NCBI RefSeq assembly: GCF_000003815.2
Contig: NC_049981.1
Span: 10,879,478-10,943,477, forward strand
Origin: Branchiostoma floridae
Taxonomy: Eukaryota; Chordata; Leptocardii; Amphioxiformes; Branchiostomatidae
DNA: 64,000 nt
Direction of reading: 5' to 3'
Each line of letters starts with the position of its first letter. Position 1 is the first letter of the stretch. A model generated the notes under the pieces. The model was not told the DNA's origin. It made no database searches and saw nothing but the letters and a program-made list of their open reading frames with translations. This document shows, one piece after another, positions 35,196-44,578 of the stretch. The position numbers and the translations under genes are program-made.

Positions 35196-38100
35196 CTATC
35201 TCGTGTCCTGTGTTTTTTTGTCCCGTGTTCTCCTGGGTCGAGGCGGTTTCAGCGTGGCGTTGTCGACCAGTACACCGCTGTCCTTACGGATCCTCAGCTC
35301 TGGAAAAAATACAAGACATAAGTGCACAATCTCTGACTTCACAATAGGTCTGTTTATGGATCAAAGAGAAAACGGTCTCAATCCATTCTACCTCACAGAA
35401 GAGCTGTATTCTTCCACTGATCGTAACAGAGAACATAGAACAATGTACAGTACTTACAGGTTCATTTTACTTTAGAAATCCCCCTAGCTCTTTTTGACAT
35501 GCACAATAAACAGTGGAGCATGGATTAATGTTACGTCTTAAGAACAGCGCCCCTTTCCCGTAGCATGCATGTCAGGTGAGTGACACAGCCAGGATTAAAC
35601 TATTCTTAGTTTCCAAAAATCTTTTGGTGCTCCCAATTTCTTAGCTTGGGTGCACCAGTGCACCTTGTCCCAAACTGAATTTCGAGCCCTGACGGTTGTC
35701 TACTTTGTTGAAAACAGTTTGAAAGCATGAATACTCACCGTATCTGCCTGCCTGGTTCATCTGTGCCTGCACCACTACATGTCTCATGTACACGGCTGTG
35801 TCCTCCGCAACTTTCACTAACTGTCACAACAAACAGGAAAACATCACAGGGTGTGAACTTCTCTTCTTCTCTTTGGACAAACTACAACTTATAGTTATAC
35901 TGGAAATCAAGAGCTCCAAATATATGTGTTGATTCTTCTTTCCTTTTAACATTTAGGCAGCTTGTCAGAGATTTCATGAACGACTACCCAGATGGTACCC
36001 AAGCTAAGTTGCTAAGGTTTAATAAAAACAAACCTCTTCAATCTTGCCCTGGTCTGTTTCTGTTTTGTGTTTCTGGAATTCCTGGTTTATTCTCTGTCGA
36101 GCAGCTGAAATATCAAGAAAAACATGGAAAAAGTTATGGTTACAATTCAACAAAAATTATCTTATTTCCTATAGCTACAATCTCCTAACTGACTATCTGA
36201 CTACGTTTTAAGCATGTAAACAAGAGTACATCAGATACAAACATAATCATTTACATAAACAAGACATATTAAGTGTTATATAATCACTATGGCTTTTGAC
36301 AAGAGTGTCATGTCAATAGTGTAAATGAAAGTCTTCTTTACAGGGTGGACAGGGAATATTAAACCTTTGAATCAGTGAACATCCAATCGAAGCATAATGG
36401 CAAAGCATAAGCTATTAGTCTTATTTAAAGGGGTTAGAGTGGTCAACTTGCAAGCCGAGCAAATGCAAGGTCGGAGTTCAATCCCCGCCATGGCATTCCT
36501 TCTTTAACATCCATTTTTCATTAGTTGATTATAATATTAGTTGAAATGTAAATACATCATAATGTAACTTTTGCACCATTTTACATGGCAGATCATCCTC
36601 TGGGTTAGGGTTAGGGTTGTAGATGTTATTCTTTAAATTATCAAAAGTTCATTCTGTTATTGCTATTAGTATTTGTGCTAAAATGATTCTTTTTGACAAG
36701 AACATCCTATAAATACTGTGTCAAGAAAATGGTATGCAGGTATGCAGGAAAATGTTATTGACTGGAACATTCTATCAGTGATGCCCCTGTCGATAAGATT
36801 TTTTTACACCATTTGACAGGAACATCCTGTCAAGAACTTTTCATTGATAAAAACTCTTGTTTACATGAACACCCTGTCAAAAATAAACTCTTGAGTGGGC
36901 CATAAATTTGCTATATTGTAAAGTATTTAGTGTCCTACCTTCCAATGCCGCAGTGTCCCCCTGAAACACATCTTTCCTGGCTCTGTGTAGGGATCGGAAG
37001 CTGGCAAGTACCTGGTTAAACATACAAACATATCATACGTATGTTATGTTATAAAACAAAGAGTAAGGAAAGCCCACAGTGTGTATAAAGCAGATTTCCT
37101 GGAGGAAAATATCCAGGAGAACCCCAAGGCCTTCTGGAATTACATTAAGTCTCTAAAGCAGGACTCTACCAACATAACGTCTATCAGGCACCAGGGTATA
37201 CTAACCTCCGACCCTAAGGAGAAGGCTGAAGCGTTAGGAGACCAGTTCAGCTCGGTCTTCACAAAGGAGAACCTGGACACCAGACCAACACTTGGGAATC
37301 CTGTGACTCCCCCCATATCACAACTTCACATCTCAGTGGAAGGGGTAGCTAAACAACTTTCAGAGCTTAATCCCAACAAAGCTACAGGCACTGATGGTCT
37401 TCATCCTAGACTCCTGAAGTCAGTGTCCACACAGATTGCACCGGTACTGCAGACCATTTTTGCACAGTCCCTTGCTACAGGCGATGTACCAGAAGACTGG
37501 AGGTCCGCCAACATCTCACCCATCTTCAAGAAGGGAGACAGGTCTTTACCATCAAACTATAGACCTGTCTCACTCACATCAGTCTGTAGCAAAGTTTTGG
37601 AGCATATTATTCATAGTCATATGATGAAACACCTTGATAAATACAATATATTGTCCCCTGCCCAACATGGCTTTAGGAAAGGCCTCTCTTGTGAAAGCCA
37701 GCTATTGGTCACGACTCACGACCTGACTAGTGCCCTTGACCAAGGAAAACAGGTTGACGCCATAGTGCTCGATTTCAGCAAGGCTTTTGATATGGTTCCC
37801 CACATTCGCCTTCTGAGTAAGCTCCAGCACTACGGCATCTCTGGTAATCTTTTGTCTTGGCTTCAAGCCTTCCTTACACAAAGGACCCAGGCAGTTGTCC
37901 TTGATGGGGAGTCCTCGAAACCCACAAAGGTTTTGTCGGGAGTGCCCCAAGGAACTGTTCTGGGACCCCTCTTGTTCCTACTTTACATAAATGATTTACC
38001 TGATATTGTTGGGTCCAACGTGCGTTTGTTTGCAGACGATTGCCTGCTTTACCGTATTATTGAACACCCAAGTGACGTACAAGGCTTACAAGCTGACCTT

Positions 38101-39644
38101 GACGCACTGACCCATTGGCAAAACCAATGGCAGATGTCCTTTAATCCATCTAAGTGCCACACACTTCATATAACCCACAAACGTAAACCAATTATTTCTC
38201 AATATGTTCTTTGTTCAGAAAACCTTACAAGTGTCAAAACTCACCCATATCTTGGTGTCCAACTATCTCATGACATGAAGTGGGACACACATATAAAGTA
38301 CGCAACTGGTAAAGCGAATCGAATACTGGCGGTCATTCGCCGCAATTTACAGCACTGCCCACCACGGGTCAAATCAACATGCTATAAGGCGTTGGTGCGC
38401 CCGCACTTGGAGTACAGCGCAGCAGTGTGGGACCCCTATACTATCAGTGGGGCCCAGGCACTAGAAAGAGTGCAGCGTAGAGCGGCAAGAGTGACCGTCA
38501 ACGATTATCGCAGAACCAGTAGTGTAACTGATATGCTCACAAGCCTACAATGGCCACTCCTCGCTGACAGAAGGAGAGACGCACGTCTAATCACTTTCTA
38601 CAAAATTGTGAATGGCATCATAAACATATCCCCAACCCAGTATCTTAAACTTGCCCAACGCAGAACCAGAGGAAGTCACATGTTTAAGTATCAGTTAACC
38701 ACAGCTAAAAGAGACTGTTTTAAGTTTTCTTTTTTCCCTCGGACGGTTGCCGAGTGGAACAGACTGCCGGGGCACACTGCCCAGGCCCCGTCAGTCGAGG
38801 CCTTTAAGGCCGGTTTGGCTGCCTTGCCCTAGTCCGCAAGCCACCCCCCCCCCCCCCCTCAGCGACGCCCCAGCAGGGGTTTTTAGAGGGTACACAAGAC
38901 GAAGACGAAGACGTATGATTATTATGCATAATTTGGAATTTCGTAACTACGACGGAGGTGTCCTTGATGGCACAAGATCACCCCTCCCCTACCGTCGCTT
39001 CGAAAGCCAAAATATCAAACTGTGGACGATACTAGGTTTTCTCAAACGATTCATAGAAAGAGGAGTTATTAGCCGCAATGCTAAATCACCTTTAAACGTA
39101 GCATCTTCCTCAGATTTAGTTGAAACCGTCTAATTCTAAAATGTAGAGATCAAACAGATCACATCGACATGGGCGCTGCCATCTTGCTGATTATTAACGC
39201 TCCCTGGCAGTTTATATAATAACTGCAGTCACACAGGTGCAGTTATGATTGTAATCGCCAGAGCTTTTGATCCATCGACGGGTAAGCCGTTGTAAATTGG
39301 CTGCTAGTATCATCATGATAGGTGAAATGCTAACTAGTATTATTTTTTCGATGTATTTTAATCATGTGCTAGTAACTAGTTGACTAGATAGCAGATAATT
39401 AGATTAGAGGGTGAAAATTAACATTTCTGCTGGAACCTAACACTTTACGATTGTCTAGATTCTGATAAATAAACCATTAGTTTCTGGTTGAACGGGTTTT
39501 TGCCCAAGTCAAGTCATTGTGCGATTGAGAAGACACACGCAAGAGCAGTTAAGTTATTTGTCTGCAAAACGGCACGCAAGGTTTGGCGTTTCTGGATGTT
39601 TCCTCCAGCTCACGAAGACTACTGACAACGTCTCTGAGATCCAT
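35196..39644 (-). CDS. LYRM7: LYRM7 / MZM1-like complex III assembly factor (LYR-motif family)
   Basis: Minus-strand exons 37011-36939, 36104-36034, 35820-35739 and 35299-35196 (TAG) join in phase and read like LYRM7: VLASFRSLHRARKDVFQGD, then ALEAARQRINQEFQKHK, and a C-terminal Leu/Lys-rich region. LYRM7 is a mitochondrial matrix chaperone that holds the Rieske Fe-S subunit before its insertion into respiratory complex III. The best first exon is 39644-39627 (MDLRDV, donor GTCAGT), which has the right phase and an in-frame TAA upstream; it is less sure than the rest. The total would be 115 residues, close to the known size of the family. Intron 1 contains an antisense LINE (about 37045-38930). 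Confidence 0.88.
36603..36621. repeat. Short TTAGGG-like run
   Basis: GGGTTAGGGTTAGGGTT, fewer than three units, in a LYRM7 intron. Too short to indicate a former telomere. Confidence 0.6.
37045..38930 (+). mobile_element. 5'-truncated non-LTR retrotransposon (LINE)
   Basis: It is recognised by the reverse transcriptase frame at 37081-38832. The left boundary, about 37045, is set by the start of LINE-like protein similarity (RVRKAHSVYKADFLEEN), so the endonuclease half is missing. The 3' end carries a C-run and a short tail of ACGAAG repeats (about 38898-38913). It is antisense to LYRM7, inside intron 1. Confidence 0.9.
37081..38832 (+). CDS. LINE reverse transcriptase fragment, open frame of 583 codons
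   Basis: This is the reverse transcriptase half of a LINE ORF2, free of stops. Blocks in order are NKATGTDGLHPRLLK, SPIFKKGDR..YRPVSLTS, the GFRKGLSC region, AIVLDFSKAFDMV, SGVPQGTVLGPLLFLLYIND and the catalytic FADDCLLY. The C-terminal part has LVRPHLEYSAAVWDP, LERVQRRAARV and a WNRLP end, as in Jockey/CR1-group elements. The nominal start is a GTG; in-frame similarity runs further upstream, so this is not a true initiation site. An open frame this long implies a young insertion. It cannot transpose alone, because the endonuclease is absent. Confidence 0.93.
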   Translation: MYKADFLEENIQENPKAFWNYIKSLKQDSTNITSIRHQGILTSDPKEKAEALGDQFSSVFTKENLDTRPTLGNPVTPPISQLHISVEGVAKQLSELNPNKATGTDGLHPRLLKSVSTQIAPVLQTIFAQSLATGDVPEDWRSANISPIFKKGDRSLPSNYRPVSLTSVCSKVLEHIIHSHMMKHLDKYNILSPAQHGFRKGLSCESQLLVTTHDLTSALDQGKQVDAIVLDFSKAFDMVPHIRLLSKLQHYGISGNLLSWLQAFLTQRTQAVVLDGESSKPTKVLSGVPQGTVLGPLLFLLYINDLPDIVGSNVRLFADDCLLYRIIEHPSDVQGLQADLDALTHWQNQWQMSFNPSKCHTLHITHKRKPIISQYVLCSENLTSVKTHPYLGVQLSHDMKWDTHIKYATGKANRILAVIRRNLQHCPPRVKSTCYKALVRPHLEYSAAVWDPYTISGAQALERVQRRAARVTVNDYRRTSSVTDMLTSLQWPLLADRRRDARLITFYKIVNGIINISPTQYLKLAQRRTRGSHMFKYQLTTAKRDCFKFSFFPRTVAEWNRLPGHTAQAPSVEAFKAGLAALP

Positions 39645-39755
39645 TGTAAATTTGCGGTATGTTTATACATTTTTACCATCTTTTAAGACATGATATAGCG
39701 TCATCTGCCTCATGAAAAGATACCAATTTTAACGTTTTGCCTACTTATTTTCAAT

Positions 39756-39935
39756 CCGGGGCCCGGCCGGTCAGCTTTTGGGAGCGAAAAGTGTGATATG
39801 AAAGACACAAAAGACATCAAAATACACAAAGATCCATGGGCATAATATGACCTAATATGTGTGCATTTCTAAAGTTTTAGGTATACATTTTGATTTTTCG
39901 TTTGATAAAGCATCCCGGTCGGGCCCCGGTTTGGA
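39756..39935. mobile_element. GC-rich fold-back MITE (CCGGGGCCCGGCCGG family), copy 2
   Basis: CCGGGGCCCGGCCGG at 39756-39770 faces CCCGGTCGGGCCCCGG at 39914-39929, with TTTCGTTTGATAAA against AGCTTTTGGGAGCGAAAA inside. The outer flank GGAAATGTGACCTAAG matches, inverted, CTTAGGTCCCATTTCC at the 18668 copy. It lies upstream of LYRM7. Confidence 0.8.
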
Positions 39936-39944
39936 AATGTGACC

Positions 39945-40080
39945 TAAGCCTAAAGCTAAAGGCACAACCCGTCGCACTTGCAAATACGTGCCAAAAGGTG
40001 GGGAATCTTTTGGGACCCGTAAGTGGTAAGTACCGCCTCCGTACGAACTCGTACGGAATCCGACTGATTTTGGAGTACGC
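39945..40080. mobile_element. Half-copy of the 23480-23790 palindromic MITE
   Basis: Shared with the inverse of 23690-23780 are CTAAAG/CTTTAG with ACAACCCG, GTGCCAAAA/TTTTGGCAC, CGTAAGTGG/CCACTTACG and TACCGCCTCCGTACGA/TCGTACGGAGGCGGTA. Only one arm is present. Confidence 0.65.
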
Positions 40081-40083
40081 AGA

Positions 40084-40222
40084 CATAATCTCCAAGCAGA
40101 TCCTACGGTGCCATAAGATAGTATCAAAGCTGGCCAGGGAGTATAGCCGACTAAGGGAGTCAAACGGGCACGGGAAGTTTGATGCTATACATTACGCACC
40201 GTGGATCTGGTTGGAGATTATG
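40084..40222. mobile_element. MITE (AATCTCCAAGCAGAT family), copy A
   Basis: CATAATCTCCAAGCAGATCC at the left and GGATCTGGTTGGAGATTATG at the right form a terminal inverted repeat with two mismatches. Upstream of the fucosyltransferase. Confidence 0.8.
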
Positions 40223-40290
40223 GTATCCATTGCCAAACTCCCCTGACAAACTATTCTCCCCATAGCAAGCGTGATTAGTCTGGTAGAGAC

Positions 40291-40447
40291 TAATCTCCAA
40301 GCAGATCCTACGGTAGCATAATATAGTACCAAATGCTGGCAGAGGAGCGAGCCGGCTTATGGACACTTCTTGGCTGACTACATTCCTTTGCCAGTTTGGT
40401 ACTATCTTATGCCATTGTAGGATCAGCTTGGAGATTAGGTAGGGACT
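40291..40447. mobile_element. MITE (AATCTCCAAGCAGAT family), copy B
   Basis: TAATCTCCAAGCAGATCCTA at the left and TAGGATCAGCTTGGAGATTA at the right, with inner GCATAATATAGTACCAAA against TTTGGTACTATCTTATGC. About 70 bp from copy A in the same orientation. Confidence 0.85.
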
Positions 40448-40878
40448 AAAAAATGAGAAAATCCATGCAGGCGTTTTGTGTGGCCTCAAGCAATCTTTAC
40501 CAGACTACTCTTTGTGTGTTTTGCACCGGTAAAACATGCGGCCCTGGCATGCGATTTGGTATATATAATGTTCAAGGTACATGTGTAATCCCACTTTTCT
40601 TTCAGTGATGAAAACGAATTATGCATGTTGTGTGATAAACACGTTTTTCCAAAACAAAATATTTATTTGTCATATACATTTTATATACTTTTTGTCTTCT
40701 CTCAGGCCTTTTCATCGATTAAATCTGCTACGGACTCACGGACGGTGTTTATAGAAGAGCTTTCTTGGGGTTAAAAAAAAAACGGAAAAACCGGACCATC
40801 ATCTAAAACGACACACTCGGGACAAGCAGACAACTAGAGACTCGTGTCAGCTGAAACAAAGACCTGTACTTTTGCAGT

Positions 40879-42201
40879 ATGGCGTTTGCACGACAGAAAG
40901 GATACTTTCTCACGTCGTTAGCTACTTTGATGATCCTTTCAGTTTGCCTGACCTACCTAGCGTACCGTGAGTATACATCATTACTACCGACGACTACCCC
41001 AAATCCGACTAGTCGTCAGACCAACAGAAGAAGCACAGGTCTGCGCCCAGGAGTCGAAAAGATGCCCCATATGCAGCGTTCAGCACTTCCCCGGTTCAAC
41101 CGCTCCATTTCGTCATTCTCGGAGGATTTCTCGTCCAGATTTTATTCCGTCTGGACCGACGACGCTTCTCAGAGCGCGAGGAAGACGGGGAACGACATCA
41201 CGGTTGTGTTTTGGAACGCACCGGGATGGCGCCCGAGATGTCCGTCCATGCCTCAATGTGCTCTCACGGCTGATCGACAACAGTACGAAAACGCCGATGC
41301 CGTGCTCTTCTGGTTCAAGTCTCTTCCACACGTCTACGACAAAGACTTCTTCCCCAAGACGCGGCCGTCGCACCAGCGCTGGATATATTATGTAAGGGAC
41401 TGTCCTCATTTCACAAGAGACACTGACTTCGCTTCGTACGGAGGCGTCTTTAACTGGACGATGTCGTATAGAAATGATTCAGACGTGCTTGCCCACTGGG
41501 GTCACATAACCGAAGCGTATCACCAACTTGCTCAACACCCAGCCGATCCAAATAGAAATTACGCCAAAGAGAAAAGCAAGCTGATTATTTGGTATGTCAG
41601 TCATTGCTACAAATATATGTCCCGGTTTCCCTATGCGACAGAATTGATGAAGCACATCCAGGTCGATGTGTTCGGGCGATGCGGGAATATCAACAAGACT
41701 TGTCCCAGGAACGACGGCAGGTGTTTTCGGGAACACATACGCCAGTACAAATTCTACCTCGCGTTCGAAGACTTTAAATGCGTGGATTACATAACTGAGA
41801 AATACTGGGACAATTCCCTGAAGAACGACGCTGTGCCGGTGGTGTTGGGAGCGCCTAGGAGCGATTTCGAAAGACTGACTCCCCCGAATTCTTACATTCA
41901 CGTGGACGACTTCGAATCCCCGGAAGCGTTGGCGAAGTACCTGAAATATCTGGACCAGAATGACGAAGAGTATAACAAATACTTCGCTTGGAAAACCCAA
42001 CCTCCTAAGAACCCGCTTCCCAGTCTTTTTGAAGGGGACTTGTGTGAGCTGTGTAAGAAACTCTCAAACGTGTCCCCGACAGAGAGAAAGGTTTACACAG
42101 ATATAGACAGGTGGTGGAGGGGGCAAAACTACGAGTTCTGTGAACCGTTGGTGTATACTGGTCCCTTCATGGACCCTAGATATTTGATATTTTACAACTA
42201 A
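40879..42201 (+). CDS. Alpha-1,3-fucosyltransferase (GT10), intronless
   Basis: One uninterrupted frame of 440 codons. It begins with a short cytosolic tail and a signal anchor at about residues 12-29 (LATLMILSVCLTYLAY), then a Ser/Thr/Pro-rich stem, as in Golgi type II glycosyltransferases. The GT10 donor-site region is clear: FEDFKCVDYITEKYWDNSL, then VPVVLGAP, with the preceding SHCYKYMSRFPYATELMKHI and VDVFGRCG. These enzymes transfer fucose from GDP-fucose in alpha-1,3 linkage to GlcNAc of glycans; exact acceptor specificity cannot be read here. TTTGCAG directly before the ATG could be an acceptor for a 5' UTR intron. The lack of coding introns fits vertebrate FUT genes, many of which have a single coding exon. 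Confidence 0.93.
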   Translation: MAFARQKGYFLTSLATLMILSVCLTYLAYREYTSLLPTTTPNPTSRQTNRRSTGLRPGVEKMPHMQRSALPRFNRSISSFSEDFSSRFYSVWTDDASQSARKTGNDITVVFWNAPGWRPRCPSMPQCALTADRQQYENADAVLFWFKSLPHVYDKDFFPKTRPSHQRWIYYVRDCPHFTRDTDFASYGGVFNWTMSYRNDSDVLAHWGHITEAYHQLAQHPADPNRNYAKEKSKLIIWYVSHCYKYMSRFPYATELMKHIQVDVFGRCGNINKTCPRNDGRCFREHIRQYKFYLAFEDFKCVDYITEKYWDNSLKNDAVPVVLGAPRSDFERLTPPNSYIHVDDFESPEALAKYLKYLDQNDEEYNKYFAWKTQPPKNPLPSLFEGDLCELCKKLSNVSPTERKVYTDIDRWWRGQNYEFCEPLVYTGPFMDPRYLIFYN

Positions 42202-42229
42202 TGGGTAATTATGATGACACATGAATGAT

Positions 42230-42650
42230 GAGGGGTGGGGCCGGTCCAGAAAACCGGACCTGACAAATCATGTTGACCGGATTTTGGACCGATTGGAAAA
42301 TGAACTGATTTACCGGCATGCGTTAACGCGTTTTGGGGCTTACCGATCCACGGGTAATAACAGCAAGGTGAAGAAAGGTTTAGGGCTATCTTACCAAGTT
42401 TCTACAGTCAAACTTGGTCTAATTTATCAACCGTTGAGAGGCAGTTAGTGTTGTTTAAGGATGGAGATAGGATTCTAAACGCCAGTGGAAGTCGGATACT
42501 CTACGAAATAGAAGCCTTTGTAGCGAAATGAACTATTGTTTTGAGTATCGCCCATTCAAAAGCTTTCACAGTCCAGGTGCAGGTCCGGACGTGCACCTGA
42601 TCCTCTGGACCTGGACCGTACCTGGACCTGAATTTTCTGTACCCTGCCCA
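42230..42650. mobile_element. hAT-like MITE (TAGGGCTGGG family), copy 5, worn ends
   Basis: Left end GAGGGGTGGGGCCGGTCCAG and right end CTGTACCCTGCCC enclose the family's interior (ACCGGACCTGA, CGCCAGTGGAAGTC, TGGACCTGAATTTTCTGTAC). Both termini are decayed. It begins about 30 bp after the fucosyltransferase stop, so it probably lies in the 3' UTR. Confidence 0.8.
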
Positions 42651-43714
42651 AGGCCTGACCAAAGGCGTGTGTCATCAGTAGACCATTTCTATAGGCACAG
42701 AATAAACCACCAAGCGAGCGAAGCGAACATGATTTACTCCGCCATATACATCAAAGAAAGGCGGGAAAACCTTATCAAGCCGTCACAAAAGTTGTACAGA
42801 GGATTCACAACATCAAATTGAGCATTTCTTTGGTAGATGTGTTGTGTAGAATTCAGTTGTTTTGTGATGAAGGCTATTCATTTATCTTATCTTAGACACA
42901 TGTCTACCGTCGTTTGTGTCACACAGGCTAACTGAAAACCTTTGTAGCCGTACCGTTAGCAATCAATGTAGAGAGGATTGTTTGAAAAGCCAGCGGGTCA
43001 GGAAATTTAACAGTGTGTACCCTACATCTGCTTGGAGATTAAAATTGTCTATCCTAATATACATGTAATAGTACTGTAACGTTACTACCTAATACTGAGC
43101 ATCAGGTTTGGTCCTCACTTCAGGTTTTACTGCTGCAGTACCTACCACTTTACTATGTTACTTTTATACATGCTCTAGTTTAAGGTCAATTGTTTATACT
43201 TATATCATACTATAATGAATACTAAACAACACTAGGCTATATAGTCTTTTACTGTAATTTATACTAGTTGTGGTAAGTGGATCCATCGAATGGTATGACA
43301 GTCATTTCTTGTAATTATTTTAGATGACGGATAAAAAAAAAACAATGTCTAAGAACATACAGCCATATTTGTTCATGACTGAGTAGTGTTGGAAGTTATA
43401 TTTGGGTATAGCAGAATATGAAACTGTTTACATGATAAATATAGGGATGGATTATAAACGGTTACTAAGAGTGGAAGAGATATACTGATATATGGACGGA
43501 TGTAAGGTAACAAATAAAGATAGAAATATGTCATGTTTTGTTAACTTGTATTTTCTTTGCTATCTATCGATATTCCTCTTTATCTCAGTTACATTTGTCA
43601 CATGTTTGTTGTTCCTATCATGAAATGCGGCGAATTTAGCTTTCCTGATTAATCATGCAAACTAGCTCCTGATTTGCATTGTTATCTAACTGTTATTTCC
43701 ATTAGTATCCATAT
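42651..43714. other. Intergenic stretch, fucosyltransferase 3' side
   Basis: No coding exon seen. AATAAA near 43514 could end the fucosyltransferase transcript. A CATCTGCTTGGAGATTA fragment near 43026 belongs to the AATCTCCAAGCAGAT MITE family. Confidence 0.4.
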
Positions 43715-44215
43715 GGGAAAGGCACTTGAAACAGGTACCTGACTTAAGTTGGGGACATAAAAGGCAGTTGAAGGAGAGGGATGGGCTCTGCCTGCCAATA
43801 CTGTGCCTTAGACACAGTGGATAACAACCAGGGCTCTAGCCAGCTCGAAATTGTTTTCCGTCAGCCAACTCCCATTGTCGCGAAAACACTCTTCCAGGAG
43901 TTAGAAAGACTGAACTGAGATTTTGAAAAACGGGTTTTTAATGAGATTATTGTATGCTTAAGGACGCCGACACACTTCGTCAACAATAATAACAATAGCA
44001 GAACAAACAATGTGTGGCTTTTACGGCCGTGGACGGCGTCGCCTAGCCGCCTGTAGCTTCCACCAAGGATTTTTGTCTGTCAAGGTTGACGGATTGGTTC
44101 TAAAAAATTTTCCGTCACACGCAGCAAATTTCCGTCAATTGACGGAAAAACGGACGCTGGCTAGAGCCCTGGTAACAACCCACTGTCCTTACCTCTATGT
44201 GGCCGTTACCTTTAA
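43715..44215. mobile_element. SINE split by a later hAT-like insertion
   Basis: SINE-type sequence (GGGAAAGGCACTTG, GGTACCTGACTTAAG, GACACAGTGGATAACAAC) stops at 43828 and resumes at 44172 (GTAACAACCCACTGTCC). The interruption is the element at 43829-44171. Confidence 0.7.
43829..44171. mobile_element. hAT-like MITE (CAGGGCTCTAGCCAGC ends)
   Basis: Left end CAGGGCTCTAGCCAGC and right end GCTGGCTAGAGCCCTG are perfectly inverted over 16 bp. The flanking 8-mers ATAACAAC and GTAACAAC match at seven of eight bases, a hAT-style target duplication, inside the SINE. No transposase encoded. Confidence 0.88.
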
Positions 44216-44578
44216 ACTTTTGCCTATCTCTCTTATAGTTCTACCACCCATTGAAGTCACTGACACATTATCACCATACTTTGACTTCTAGACGTTTCTT
44301 TATTGTTTCATTTTGAAATTTCCCACCATGTTCACAATGCAGAAAGAACGGTCAACTATTCTATAATACATACATCTACTTTGACAAAAACTTTCGGTTG
44401 ATTTAATTTTCAGTTATCATGGAAAATAGTACATGATATATATGAGAGAAAAAAGATGATGAACTGAGTGAAAGACATTTGTGCCGAGGAGACCTTTTCC
44501 TTATCAAATTTCTTAAAGTCTAAAGCTGCAGTTTTCCTTAAGAAAGTATCAGTTGTCAGCATTCTTCATGTTGTATCT

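Noticed and set aside
35101-35475. 124-codon plus-strand frame
   Set aside because: It is the opposite strand of the last LYRM7 exon.
36425-36490. tRNA-like sequence GGGGTTAGAGTGGTCAAC..GGAGTTCAATCCCC
   Set aside because: It has A- and B-box-like strings, but the acceptor stem does not pair and the anticodon arm is poor; probably a tRNA pseudogene or SINE head.
36603-36621. Interstitial telomere (TTAGGG)n
   Set aside because: Fewer than three units; chance or trivial.
41479-42000. 173-codon minus-strand frame
   Set aside because: It is a shadow of the fucosyltransferase gene.
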